Below are positions 1 to 6,221 of a stretch of 10,841 nucleotides of DNA, in pieces. Location: contig CAJUEB010000072.1 in assembly GCA_910585135.1 (NCBI GenBank), positions 1 through 10,841 of the forward strand, in the 5' to 3' direction. Every line of letters begins with the position of its first letter. The stretch's first letter is position 1. The translations under genes and the position numbers were made by a program. Source of the stretch: an uncultured Eubacteriales bacterium. Its GTDB lineage: Bacteria; Bacillota; Clostridia; Peptostreptococcales; Anaerovoracaceae. The notes below the pieces were generated by a model that saw only the letters and a list, made by a program, of their open reading frames with translations, made no database searches and was not told where the DNA came from.

Positions 1-370
1 TCAATTATGTGAAGTTTGTGACAGAATGAACGCCTCGATTGAGACGGCGCTGCCGGATAATGCAGAACGAGGTTTCGGCCAGAACGCCGGAGCTTGTATG
101 GCGAGATTGAACGCTTTCCACCTGGAAAATTTGGCGGATGAAAAAAAGCTTCTTGAAAACATGAACCCTTCGCTTTCAAGAAACTTCTCTTTCCTCATAA
201 TTTTTTCCTTACGATACACAATGCACAATGCGGCAAAGCGTCCTTTCTCATCTGTGCGCCTTTTTCAATCTCACTGCAATGACGCGCCTTTTCCCGGTGC
301 GTTTCAGCATTGGTTTCTCCATTCGCATTTCATGGCCTTTTGTCTTATCAGTGCGTGGAAGCCTAACGCT
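1..370. other. left-edge stretch without an assignable gene
   Basis: No gene can be assigned here. On the minus strand a 75-codon frame runs from 228 to a TGA at 1-3. On the plus strand a frame is open from the window edge through 520. All three minus frames are open over roughly 4-180, so an open frame alone is weak evidence. Codon choice in the plus frame over about 26-160 looks coding-like and could be the distal part of a gene entering from the left. However, that frame has no stop before it runs antisense into the M23 gene. Neither translation resembles a family I know. No T-rich hairpin terminator for the M23 gene is visible here. Confidence 0.3.
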
Positions 371-1033
371 TTATTTAATATAATTCCGCGGATCGACCGG
401 CTCATCGCCTTGGTGCATTTCAAAATGCAGATGATCTGGACTTTCAAACTCAAACATAGCGCTGTGGCCGACTTTCCCGATGACTGTTCCCTGCACGACC
501 ACTTCGCCCAGCTCAATTAAGCCATCGCTGGCCAGATTACTGTATACAGAAATCAAATTATCTCCATGATTGATTTCTACCGTTACGCCCATCTTGTCGT
601 TTTCTTCGATTTTGGTTACGGTTCCGTCAGCACATGCCTGTACCGGTGTTCCCAGCGGTGAGGCTATGTCGATGCCGTTGTGGGTCATGTATTGATCCAG
701 CGTTTTCCAGTATATCGGCATATCGACCGAATGCTCCATGATAATTTCCCCTGTGACGGGAACAATATAATCAGAAGCAGGCTCTGGTTCGTCTGGCTCT
801 ACCGGTTCGTTTTCCCGGCTGTCGATCACTTCGGCATTGACAGCATCGCTTTTTTGAGTTTCATCTACCGCCTGTTCCTTTATGACATCGGCCGCTTCCC
901 CGACTCCCATATTGTCCTTGACCTTATCGATATTGGCTTTTACGACAAAAATGGAAACGAGTGCCATCAGGCAGAAGCACAGGACTAAAGCGACGGCAGG
1001 TTTATCTTTTCGTTGATGTTTTTCCTGTCTCAT
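371..1033 (-). CDS. membrane-anchored M23-family (LytM fold) protein, SpoIIQ-like
   Basis: This 220-residue protein has a basic N-terminus, one membrane segment at about residues 12-32, an acidic Pro/Glu-rich linker at 70-88 and a C-terminal M23/LytM domain at about 89-217. I chose the ATG at 1033 because GGGAGGTG sits 8 bases upstream; the longer frame to 1117 would place that SD inside the coding region. In the domain, HNGID (H118, D122) and HLH (H201, H203) supply the usual zinc-site residues. The position normally occupied by the catalytic His of a Y-x-H-L motif reads YSNL, so N166 replaces His. M23 proteins cleave peptidoglycan cross-bridges. SpoIIQ, the forespore member of the sporulation channel, is a small single-pass protein of this plan with a degenerate site. 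The size and architecture fit SpoIIQ, but no spoIIID or spoIIIA genes are in view, so an ordinary anchored M23 protein remains possible. It is divergent from the aminotransferase. Confidence 0.85.
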   Translation of the reverse strand: MRQEKHQRKDKPAVALVLCFCLMALVSIFVVKANIDKVKDNMGVGEAADVIKEQAVDETQKSDAVNAEVIDSRENEPVEPDEPEPASDYIVPVTGEIIMEHSVDMPIYWKTLDQYMTHNGIDIASPLGTPVQACADGTVTKIEENDKMGVTVEINHGDNLISVYSNLASDGLIELGEVVVQGTVIGKVGHSAMFEFESPDHLHFEMHQGDEPVDPRNYIK

Positions 1034-1056
1034 GTACGTCTCACCTCCCATGGGTT

Positions 1057-1086
1057 TAGTATCGACATATAAAATGAATTTAATAC
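1057..1086 (-). promoter_or_regulatory. possible sporulation-type promoter for the M23 gene
   Basis: On the minus strand GTATTA (1081-1086) and GATACTA (1057-1063) are separated by 17 bases, just upstream of the SD at 1042-1049. This resembles the SigG/SigF class (consensus near GNATA, about 17-18 bases, CATACTA). The match is partial and the implied leader is very short, so this is only suggestive. It would fit a forespore-expressed SpoIIQ-like protein. Confidence 0.3.
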
Positions 1087-1096
1087 TGCTAATTAC

Positions 1097-1125
1097 TTGT
1101 AATAAAATTTGCCCCATGGTATGAT
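1097..1125 (+). promoter_or_regulatory. sigma-A-type promoter for the aminotransferase gene
   Basis: TTGTAA (1097-1102) and TATGAT (1120-1125) are separated by 17 bases. These match four of six and five of six consensus positions. The predicted transcription start near 1132 leaves a short leader that contains the GAGGTA ribosome binding site at 1145-1150. Confidence 0.55.
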
Positions 1126-1157
1126 GAATGGGATTTTAATGAGCGAGGTAGAGTGAA

Positions 1158-2393
1158 ATGGCAGAGTATATTTTAGCAAGAGGAAACGGAAGAACGATCC
1201 CACAGGAAGATAAAATCTTTGGAATTAGCAACAGGGCAAAGAAGCGGATTGCCGAAAAAGGCGCAGAGCAGGTCATCAATGCGACGATCGGTTCGCTCCT
1301 GGATGATCGTGGCGAATTAGTGGTGCTTTCTTCGGTAGCGGCGGTTTTTAAGCAGTTAAGCCCGAAGGATTATGCGGATTATGCACCGATTGGCGGGATT
1401 GCCCCGTTTAAAGAAGCCGTTCAGAAAGCCGCTTTTGGCGCGCATCAGCCGGAGGGATTTATCGAGGCGGTGGCAACGCCTGGCGGGACGGGTGCTCTTC
1501 GCAATGTGATTTCAAATTATTCGGCTGCCGGAGATAAAGTATTGACAAGTGATTGGCATTGGGCGCCATACAATACGATCGCCGGGGAACTCGGACGATC
1601 CATCGAAACGTTTACATTTTTTACAGCACAAAGGAGCTTTCATGCGGAAGCTTTTCGTCAAAAGGTTATGCAGCTTCTGGATATACAGGAAAGTCTGGTG
1701 ATCATCATGAACACGCCAGCGCACAATCCTACGGGTTATTCGCTTACGCTTTCCGATTGGGATCAGGTGGTGGATGTGCTTTGTGAGGGAGCAAAGCGCG
1801 GCAAGGCGATTGCCCTGGTGATTGACGCGGCTTATATCGATTTTGCAGGGGACGAGGAGGAATACAGACGGTTTCTACCGAAGCTTGCAGAGCTTCCTGA
1901 AAACGTTCTGCCGATCATGGCTTACAGCCTTTCCAAAACATTTACGCTTTATGGCACGAGGTGCGGCGCGATGATCTGCATTGCGAAGACCAAAGCGATT
2001 GCCGATGAGTTTAAGCGGGTTTGTGAATATTCTTCGCGCGGCTCGTGGTCAAATAGTGCAAAGGTGGCACAGGTGATCCTTTCGAAAATTTACAGTGATC
2101 CGGCGCTTTTGGAAAAGGTCGATAAGGAGCGGGCGCATTACCGGGATATGCTGCTTGCCAGAGGTCGTGCTTTTGAAGAGGAAGCCCAGAGTGTGGGACT
2201 TGAAACAGTTCCGTTCGATGCTGGATTTTTCCTCTCTATTCCGTGTGATAATCCGGATGAGATCAGCGCGAAACTGGAACGGGAGGATGTATTTATCGTG
2301 CCGCTTGCCAAGGGCTTGCGGGTGTCGGTGGCATCGATTTCAGAGGAAAAGTGCAGGAAGCTGCCAGCTTTGATCAAGGCGGCAATGGCCTAG
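1158..2393 (+). CDS. aspartate/aromatic aminotransferase, class I (subgroup I-alpha-like)
   Basis: This 411-residue PLP enzyme transfers an amino group between an amino acid and a 2-oxo acid; aspartate or aromatic amino acids are the likely substrates. Landmarks appear in the class I order: TPGGTGALR (107-115), which contributes to the PLP phosphate site; DWHW (132-135) at the ring-stacking Trp position; HNPTG (189-193); the D223/Y226 pair that contacts the cofactor; and SLSKTFTLYGTRCGA (257-271), with K260 as the Schiff-base lysine and R268 as phosphate ligand. R388 in GLRVSVASIS matches the substrate-carboxylate arginine. The wording of these motifs is closer to the E. coli AspC/TyrB subgroup than to the bacterial subgroup I-gamma type. 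The length is normal. The start has GAGGTA seven bases upstream, and its own promoter lies in the divergent spacer. Substrate preference cannot be read from the sequence. Confidence 0.9.
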   Translation: MAEYILARGNGRTIPQEDKIFGISNRAKKRIAEKGAEQVINATIGSLLDDRGELVVLSSVAAVFKQLSPKDYADYAPIGGIAPFKEAVQKAAFGAHQPEGFIEAVATPGGTGALRNVISNYSAAGDKVLTSDWHWAPYNTIAGELGRSIETFTFFTAQRSFHAEAFRQKVMQLLDIQESLVIIMNTPAHNPTGYSLTLSDWDQVVDVLCEGAKRGKAIALVIDAAYIDFAGDEEEYRRFLPKLAELPENVLPIMAYSLSKTFTLYGTRCGAMICIAKTKAIADEFKRVCEYSSRGSWSNSAKVAQVILSKIYSDPALLEKVDKERAHYRDMLLARGRAFEEEAQSVGLETVPFDAGFFLSIPCDNPDEISAKLEREDVFIVPLAKGLRVSVASISEEKCRKLPALIKAAMA

Positions 2394-2502
2394 GGAAGCA
2401 GAAGCGTTGCGGAAATCCTTTGTGGTGATGGCAGGAAAGGATGAGAGCTGGCGCTGATTGCTGCGCGGGCGCGACAGCGTGAAGCGAGGCGATGAGATAT
2501 AG

Positions 2503-2544
2503 AAAAATCTCCATTTGCAAGATGATGCGGATGGGGATTTTTTT
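2503..2544 (+). terminator. probable intrinsic terminator after the aminotransferase
   Basis: The 12-base arms 2503-2514 and 2531-2542 pair throughout with one G-U wobble. The loop is 16 bases, and the 3' arm runs into a T tract ending at 2544. The A run at the 5' side means it could also act on the minus strand. It lies about 110 bases beyond the aminotransferase stop. Confidence 0.7.
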
Positions 2545-2658
2545 GTTTGAAAAATTTGCTGCATGATAAGCGGCCGGGGAAACGGAGGATGCGCTGTAAC
2601 AACTATCGAATAAGGCGTAATGGAGAGGGGCGGAGATTTTGAATCGTTTCAATTATTG

Positions 2659-2685
2659 ATGCGATTTATGCGGTTTGTGCGGTAT
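2659..2685 (+). repeat. three tandem 9-bp units
   Basis: ATGCGATTT, ATGCGGTTT and GTGCGGTAT follow one another directly. This is a small imperfect microsatellite in non-coding DNA. A frame through it has no ribosome binding site, so I give it no coding meaning. Confidence 0.5.
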
Positions 2686-2738
2686 TGCTTTTCGGAGGAG
2701 GGGTGCGATGTTTGTTCATTGTTTCTTTTTAGGCGTGG

Positions 2739-3010
2739 ATTCTCTTGATTTTTTGGAAAAGCATTTTTTGAGAGAATTTCAGGGGTGAAAGTGGTTCTTT
2801 TTTTGTAAAGGAGGGATAGTTTCTCTTGATTTGTACAATTTTTTAAATGATAGAGAAAATAAGGGAAAATAGGAGGGGATTTTCTCTATAAAAGTAATTT
2901 TTTTAAAATGTGAGAGAAACCTGTTGATTTTAATGCGATTTCTGCCTGTTTTTTGCCGGGATGTGCTGTAAATTCTCTTAAAATGGTGATTTTTGCTTTT
3001 TTGAGAGAAT
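2739..3010. repeat. array of four 39-bp inverted repeats with invariant 25-bp spacers
   Basis: Each unit is a 7-bp arm, 25 bases, and the complementary 7-bp arm. Unit 1: 2739-2745 and 2771-2777. Unit 2: 2820-2826 and 2852-2858. Unit 3: 2881-2887 and 2913-2919. Unit 4: 2972-2978 and 3004-3010. Arms are ATTCTCT/AGAGAAT in units 1 and 4, and TTTCTCT/AGAGAAA in units 2 and 3, so the variable outer base changes on both sides and pairing is kept. The spacers share little sequence beyond being A/T-rich with T5-T7 runs on the plus strand. Gaps between units are 42, 22 and 52 bases. Arm starts within a unit are 32 bp apart, close to three helical turns. No known repeat family is recognised. Paired operators or hairpins with large T-rich loops are the main readings. 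Confidence 0.85.
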
Positions 3011-3138
3011 GATGGCTAGGGGCGGATCGCTTGATTTTGTTTTCGCCTTGTAAATTGCCGACAGGAAAAACAGGGGTGTAGAAGATAGGTAGCAGAAAAC
3101 AGAAACATGAAAAAAATGGAAAAAATAGAATAAAATAG

Positions 3139-3167
3139 TTGACAAATATTTCCTGCTATGCTAAGAT
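3139..3167 (+). promoter_or_regulatory. strong sigma-A-type promoter for the PC4-like gene
   Basis: A perfect TTGACA (3139-3144), 17 bases, then TAAGAT (3162-3167), with an upstream A-rich tract. The predicted start near 3174 gives a 5' leader of about 110 bases. Confidence 0.75.
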
Positions 3168-3221
3168 GAATTTACATTTAATAAAAGAGGTATTGTTTGT
3201 AATCAGCAACAAGATGGATAA

Positions 3222-3242
3222 TTCCTTACTGGCTGTAAGGGG
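3222..3242 (+). other. hairpin in the 5' leader of the PC4-like gene
   Basis: CCTTAC (3224-3229) pairs perfectly with GTAAGG (3235-3240) around a 5-base loop. Two flanking U-G pairs (3222-3223 with 3241-3242) can extend it. No T tract follows, so it is not an intrinsic terminator. It lies between promoter and SD and could affect mRNA stability or be a protein-binding hairpin. Confidence 0.4.
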
Positions 3243-3286
3243 GTATTATCTATAAATATGTTGTAGTAGTGAAAGGAGATTAAATT

Positions 3287-3979
3287 ATGGCAGTGAATCG
3301 TGATTTTGACAGGGAGATCCGTTTTGAAATCGTGGAGGAAATAGGGGTTATAACTGTTCACTCTACTGGTTGGAGAAAGGAGCTGAATCTCGTTTGCTGG
3401 AACGGCGGCTTGCCGAAATACGATATCAGGGATTGGTCGCCGGATCATGAACGGATGTCGCGCGGCGTTACATTGCATGAAAATGAGATGCGGCATATTT
3501 TTGATCTGATGAAGAAGCGGCGGGCAAGGAGAAGGAACAGGCGGACGAATTCTGGAAATTCGCCGCTATCGGCGGATGCTTCGTCTTTCTGGGATGCGGA
3601 CGAAGCAATTATATCAAATGGAACGGATGCATTAAGGGAAGCGGGCAGGCAAGGCGTGTTGAGTGAAGCGGGTACAGCAAATGAATTGAGCGAAGCAGAC
3701 GGACCAAACGAATTCAGTGAGGCGAGTACAGCAAACGAGTTTAATGGAAGAAGCGCATCAAATGAGATAAATGGATTCAGTGAGGCGGGCGCATTCAATG
3801 ATTTCAGCGAAGCAGACCGATCAAGTGAAGCATGTGAAACGCATGAAGCGGCGGAGGGTTCAGTGGTCTGCGATTCATCTTTGCCTTCATCAGACTGCGA
3901 TCCTCCGTTGGCATCCTTGGCTTCTGATTTTGACAGCACGGAACTCGACGAGGATGGACAGATGGCAGGGATGTATTGA
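3287..3979 (+). CDS. PC4-like ssDNA-binding protein (DUF2128/YdbC type) with acidic repeat tail
   Basis: Residues about 1-76 match the YdbC family of small PC4-fold proteins. These include the diagnostic stretch from GWRKELNLVCWNG (28-40) through KYDIRDWSPDH (44-54) and RGVTLHENEM (59-68). Characterised YdbC is a homodimeric single-stranded-DNA binder, and typical members are about 70-80 residues. Here a basic linker, KKRRARRRNRR (76-86), follows, then about 140 low-complexity residues. This tail includes a tandem 9-residue repeat of the form S-E-A-x-x-x-N-E-F (about 117-182) and a Ser/Asp/Glu-rich acidic end. Such a tail recalls in a general way the disordered acidic tail of SSB proteins that recruits partners, but it lacks the SSB tip motif. 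The start has AAAGGAGAT at 3272-3280 and its own strong promoter. The domain call is firm; a role in replication, repair or transcription is inference. Confidence 0.88.
   Translation: MAVNRDFDREIRFEIVEEIGVITVHSTGWRKELNLVCWNGGLPKYDIRDWSPDHERMSRGVTLHENEMRHIFDLMKKRRARRRNRRTNSGNSPLSADASSFWDADEAIISNGTDALREAGRQGVLSEAGTANELSEADGPNEFSEASTANEFNGRSASNEINGFSEAGAFNDFSEADRSSEACETHEAAEGSVVCDSSLPSSDCDPPLASLASDFDSTELDEDGQMAGMY
3635..3832 (+). repeat. in-frame 27-nt tandem repeats encoding 9-residue units
   Basis: Units begin at 3635, 3662, 3689, 3716, 3743 (an expanded 36-nt unit), 3779 and 3806. The encoded units include SEAGTANEL, SEADGPNEF, SEASTANEF and SEAGAFNDF. DNA copies are imperfect and differ often at third positions, so the peptide seems to be kept rather than freshly duplicated DNA. 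The expanded unit reads NGRSASNEINGF. Confidence 0.8.
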
Positions 3980-4078
3980 GAACTCTCACATTTCTGCCTG
4001 GTGCGTATCATAAGTAAATGACGCCAGAGGAGAAGATAAAATTGAAAATCCTTCGTACATATTGGGATGTTTTTTGGG

Positions 4079-4113
4079 AACGGCTGCAGATGTTGGTCTT
4101 TTGCAGCCGTTTT
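4079..4113 (+). terminator. intrinsic terminator after the PC4-like gene
   Basis: The perfect 10-bp arms AACGGCTGCA (4079-4088) and TGCAGCCGTT (4102-4111) flank a 13-base loop. A short T tract (4110-4113) follows. Confidence 0.75.
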
Positions 4114-4301
4114 GCATATGGTGTGTATGCTATTAGCTTGCGGCAAAAGCCTGTAAGGAATGAGGCTGGAAGTGAATCTGGCAGCGGACTGTAAGGTTTG
4201 CACCATGAAGTGCAGGAAGAGAAGAACTAGCGGAATTGATCAAAACTTTATGCAAAGCCATGATAAACAGGAAATCGTTTTTGCATTCTGGTGATTCTGA
4301 C

Positions 4302-4331
4302 GTGTCAATGCAAGTGTTTCTGTGGTATACT
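4302..4331 (+). promoter_or_regulatory. sigma-A-type promoter for the nucleoside kinase gene
   Basis: GTGTCA (4302-4307), 18 bases, then TATACT (4326-4331), with TGG directly before it as an extended -10. The leader is about 34 bases and includes the AAAGGAAG ribosome binding site near 4359-4366. Confidence 0.55.
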
Positions 4332-4371
4332 GATTCAGACAGATTAAATGTAATGTGAAAGGAAGCAAATC

Positions 4372-6036
4372 ATGAAAATAAGTTTGAAGATCAAGCCTGA
4401 CGCAGAATACATGGAAATCATCCGTGAATCACCTATTACATTGGAGGCTTTAGCGAAAGAGTATGAAAGCCAATTACCCTACAGAATTCTGATCGCCAAA
4501 GTAAATGGCATGGAAGAGGAACTGACCTTTACACTTCGGGAAGATTCGCAAGTGGAATTCTTGGATATGAGGAGAAACAGCGCTTATCTGGTATATCAGC
4601 GTACGGTTTCCCTTGTATATCTGAAAGCGGTCAGGGATGTGATGGGCGATGTCATCGTGGAAATTGGAAATTCCCTTAATAAGGGTCTTTATACGATCAT
4701 TAAGACAGATGAGCCTGTTACGCAGCAACAGGTAGAGGCAATCGAAGAAAGGATGCGGGAACTCGTTGCGGCTGACCTGCCGATTAAAAAGGAAGAATAT
4801 AATCGGCTGGATGCTGTGGAATTTTGCAGGGTGAATCATTTTCCTGCCAGAGAGCGGCTTTTAGCGAATGCCAAGCACATCCAGAAGGCGAAATTTTACA
4901 GGATCGATGATTACAGTGATTTTTTCTATGGCCTGATGACGCCTTCTACGGGATATGTGGAGCTGTTTGAATTGAAAAAATATGGCGATGGCGTCCTCCT
5001 GCGTTTTCCATATCCGACTAAACCCGATGAAGTCCCGCGTTATGTCGATGATAAGAATTTACATATAGCCTTTAGCGAGGCGAAAAAGTGGCATCGTCTG
5101 TTAGATGTAACATACCTGCCGGACTTAAACCAGAAAATCGCAGAGGGTGCGGCAAAGGATTTGATTTTGCTGTCTGAAGCGCTGCACGAAAAGAAAATCG
5201 CTGAAATGGCAGATATGATCACAGATGGAAAGAAACGGATCGTTCTGATTGCAGGACCGTCTTCTTCCGGGAAAACCACTACCGCCAAACGTCTTTGCGT
5301 CCAGTTGCGCGTGAACGGCTTGGCGCCTCTTTACATGGGAACAGACGACTATTTTGTCGAAAGAGCTGAAACGCCGCTGGGACCGGATGGCGAGCGAAAT
5401 TATGAAGACCTGGAGGCATTGGATATTGAGTTGTTTAACCGCAATATGAACGATTTGCTGGAAGGTAAGGTGGTAGATTTGCCGGAATTTGATTTTATGA
5501 CCGGGACGAAGCATTTCGGGAAACGTTTTACTTCCATTCAGTCCAATCAGCCGATCGTCATTGAAGGAATTCATGCGTTGAACGGCAAATTGACGGAATT
5601 TATTGATGATGATGAAAAATTCAAGATCTATATCAGTCCGTTTACACAATTGAATATCGATATGCATAACAGAGTGCCGACTACAGATGCCCGAATGCTG
5701 CGGAGAATGGTCAGGGATTACAAATACAGGGGACATTCCGCTGCCGGGACGATTTCCCAATGGGCTAAGGTGCGGGCAGGGGAGGATAAGAATATTTTCC
5801 CGTATAATGGAGAAGCCGATGTGGTGTTCAATACCGCGTTGGTGTATGAGTTGTCGGTTCTGAAAAAATATGCAGAGCCGCTTTTGGAGGAAATACAGCC
5901 GCATGAACCGGAATATAGTGAGGCGGTCAGGCTTTTGAAATTCATCCGATTCTTTGATGTGATTGAAAATGAGAAGGCAATTCCGAATAATTCTATCATC
6001 CGGGAGTTCATTGGAGGGAGCATATTTGTGGAATGA
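4372..6036 (+). CDS. nucleoside kinase: TGS/ThrRS-like region fused to a uridine-kinase-type P-loop domain
   Basis: This 554-residue fusion begins with a TGS domain (about 1-65), followed by a region (about 66-235) resembling the second additional domain of threonyl-tRNA synthetase. The His residues of the tRNA-editing motif are not evident; NSAYLVYQRTV (69-79) occupies the equivalent place. From about 285 onward lies a uridine/phosphoribulokinase-type kinase. Its Walker A is AGPSSSGKTT (294-303) with K301, followed by the acidic TDDYF (324-328) and IEGIHALNG (397-405). Such enzymes phosphorylate a nucleoside with ATP or GTP, and uridine is the default guess. This architecture is known and common in Clostridia, where it is annotated as nucleoside kinase; what the tRNA-synthetase-like half does is not settled. 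The AAAGGAAG SD supports the start. The PfkB gene follows after 185 bases without an obvious terminator, so co-transcription is possible. Confidence 0.88.
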   Translation: MKISLKIKPDAEYMEIIRESPITLEALAKEYESQLPYRILIAKVNGMEEELTFTLREDSQVEFLDMRRNSAYLVYQRTVSLVYLKAVRDVMGDVIVEIGNSLNKGLYTIIKTDEPVTQQQVEAIEERMRELVAADLPIKKEEYNRLDAVEFCRVNHFPARERLLANAKHIQKAKFYRIDDYSDFFYGLMTPSTGYVELFELKKYGDGVLLRFPYPTKPDEVPRYVDDKNLHIAFSEAKKWHRLLDVTYLPDLNQKIAEGAAKDLILLSEALHEKKIAEMADMITDGKKRIVLIAGPSSSGKTTTAKRLCVQLRVNGLAPLYMGTDDYFVERAETPLGPDGERNYEDLEALDIELFNRNMNDLLEGKVVDLPEFDFMTGTKHFGKRFTSIQSNQPIVIEGIHALNGKLTEFIDDDEKFKIYISPFTQLNIDMHNRVPTTDARMLRRMVRDYKYRGHSAAGTISQWAKVRAGEDKNIFPYNGEADVVFNTALVYELSVLKKYAEPLLEEIQPHEPEYSEAVRLLKFIRFFDVIENEKAIPNNSIIREFIGGSIFVE

Positions 6037-6160
6037 CGAAACTGATGTGGAGCAGGGAAATTTTAAAAAATGGACTGAGAAATCGCTCTCGTTTCTAACA
6101 GGGATTAAAATAGCCCAGAAACGGTTCGAAATTAAAAAACACATCAGGGGAGAGGAATAG
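6026..6160 (+). CDS. possible small ORF overlapping the kinase stop
   Basis: A TTG at 6026 follows GGAGGGAG (6013-6020) by five bases and opens a 45-codon frame to TAG at 6158-6160. It overlaps the last 11 bases of the kinase gene, as coupled genes often do. The peptide is charged and Lys/Glu-rich, with no membrane segment or recognised motif. Codon choice looks plausible, but the start is weak and nothing else supports it. Confidence 0.28.
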   Translation: MWNDETDVEQGNFKKWTEKSLSFLTGIKIAQKRFEIKKHIRGEE

Positions 6161-6221
6161 AATTTTGCGATAGCAAGATGGTGCAAATTTATCGGCAGTG
6201 CGACGAAAGGAGATTGAAAAG

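Larger units (their letters stand above)
2394..3286. other. about 890 bases without a convincing gene
   Basis: This gap contains a terminator-like hairpin (2503-2544), a small 9-bp tandem repeat (2659-2685), four fixed-spacing inverted repeats (2739-3010), and a promoter plus leader for the PC4 gene (3139-3286). From about 2710 to 3130 the plus strand is strongly T-rich, with G/A-rich patches. Frames are short on both strands, and the minus-strand frames over 2340-2652 have the composition of noise. A 26-codon frame at 2708-2788 follows a strong SD-like purine tract but is otherwise unsupported. Confidence 0.7.
3980..4371. other. intergenic stretch between PC4-like gene and nucleoside kinase
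   Basis: It holds an intrinsic terminator (4079-4113) and a sigma-A-type promoter (4302-4331). It also holds a perfect 7-bp inverted repeat, ATGCAAA (4250-4256) and TTTGCAT (4280-4286), spaced 23 bases apart, just upstream of that promoter. A 50-codon TTG-start frame at 4042-4194 runs through the terminator and is not called. Confidence 0.6.

Noticed and set aside
2620..2748. Roughly 42-codon frame across the 9-bp tandem repeat
   Set aside because: It has no ribosome binding site before the ATG, no recognisable motif, and ends within the left arm of the first inverted repeat.
2739..3010. CRISPR array or intrinsic terminators as explanation for the repeat array
   Set aside because: The arms are only 7 bp with uneven gaps between units, so there is no direct-repeat/spacer layout. 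The large A/T-rich loops and lack of a T tract right after the 3' arms do not fit terminators.
3193..3255. 20-codon leader-peptide-like frame before the PC4-like gene
   Set aside because: It starts with TTG only two bases after the AGAGG tract, too close for normal initiation, and has no codon run that would suggest attenuation.
4042..4194. 50-codon TTG-start frame after the PC4-like gene, with an AGAGGAG tract upstream
   Set aside because: It runs straight through the intrinsic terminator at 4079-4113, has a weak start and resembles no family.
3445..4206. 253-codon minus-strand frame opposite the PC4-like gene, with its own repeated Ala-Ser-Leu-Asn units
   Set aside because: The repeats are the mirror of the 27-nt coding repeats on the plus strand. 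The plus frame has the PC4 domain, SD and promoter.
5125..6186. 353-codon minus-strand open frame opposite the nucleoside kinase
   Set aside because: It is antisense to a well-supported gene, has no family motif or SD, and its composition is that of a mirrored coding strand.
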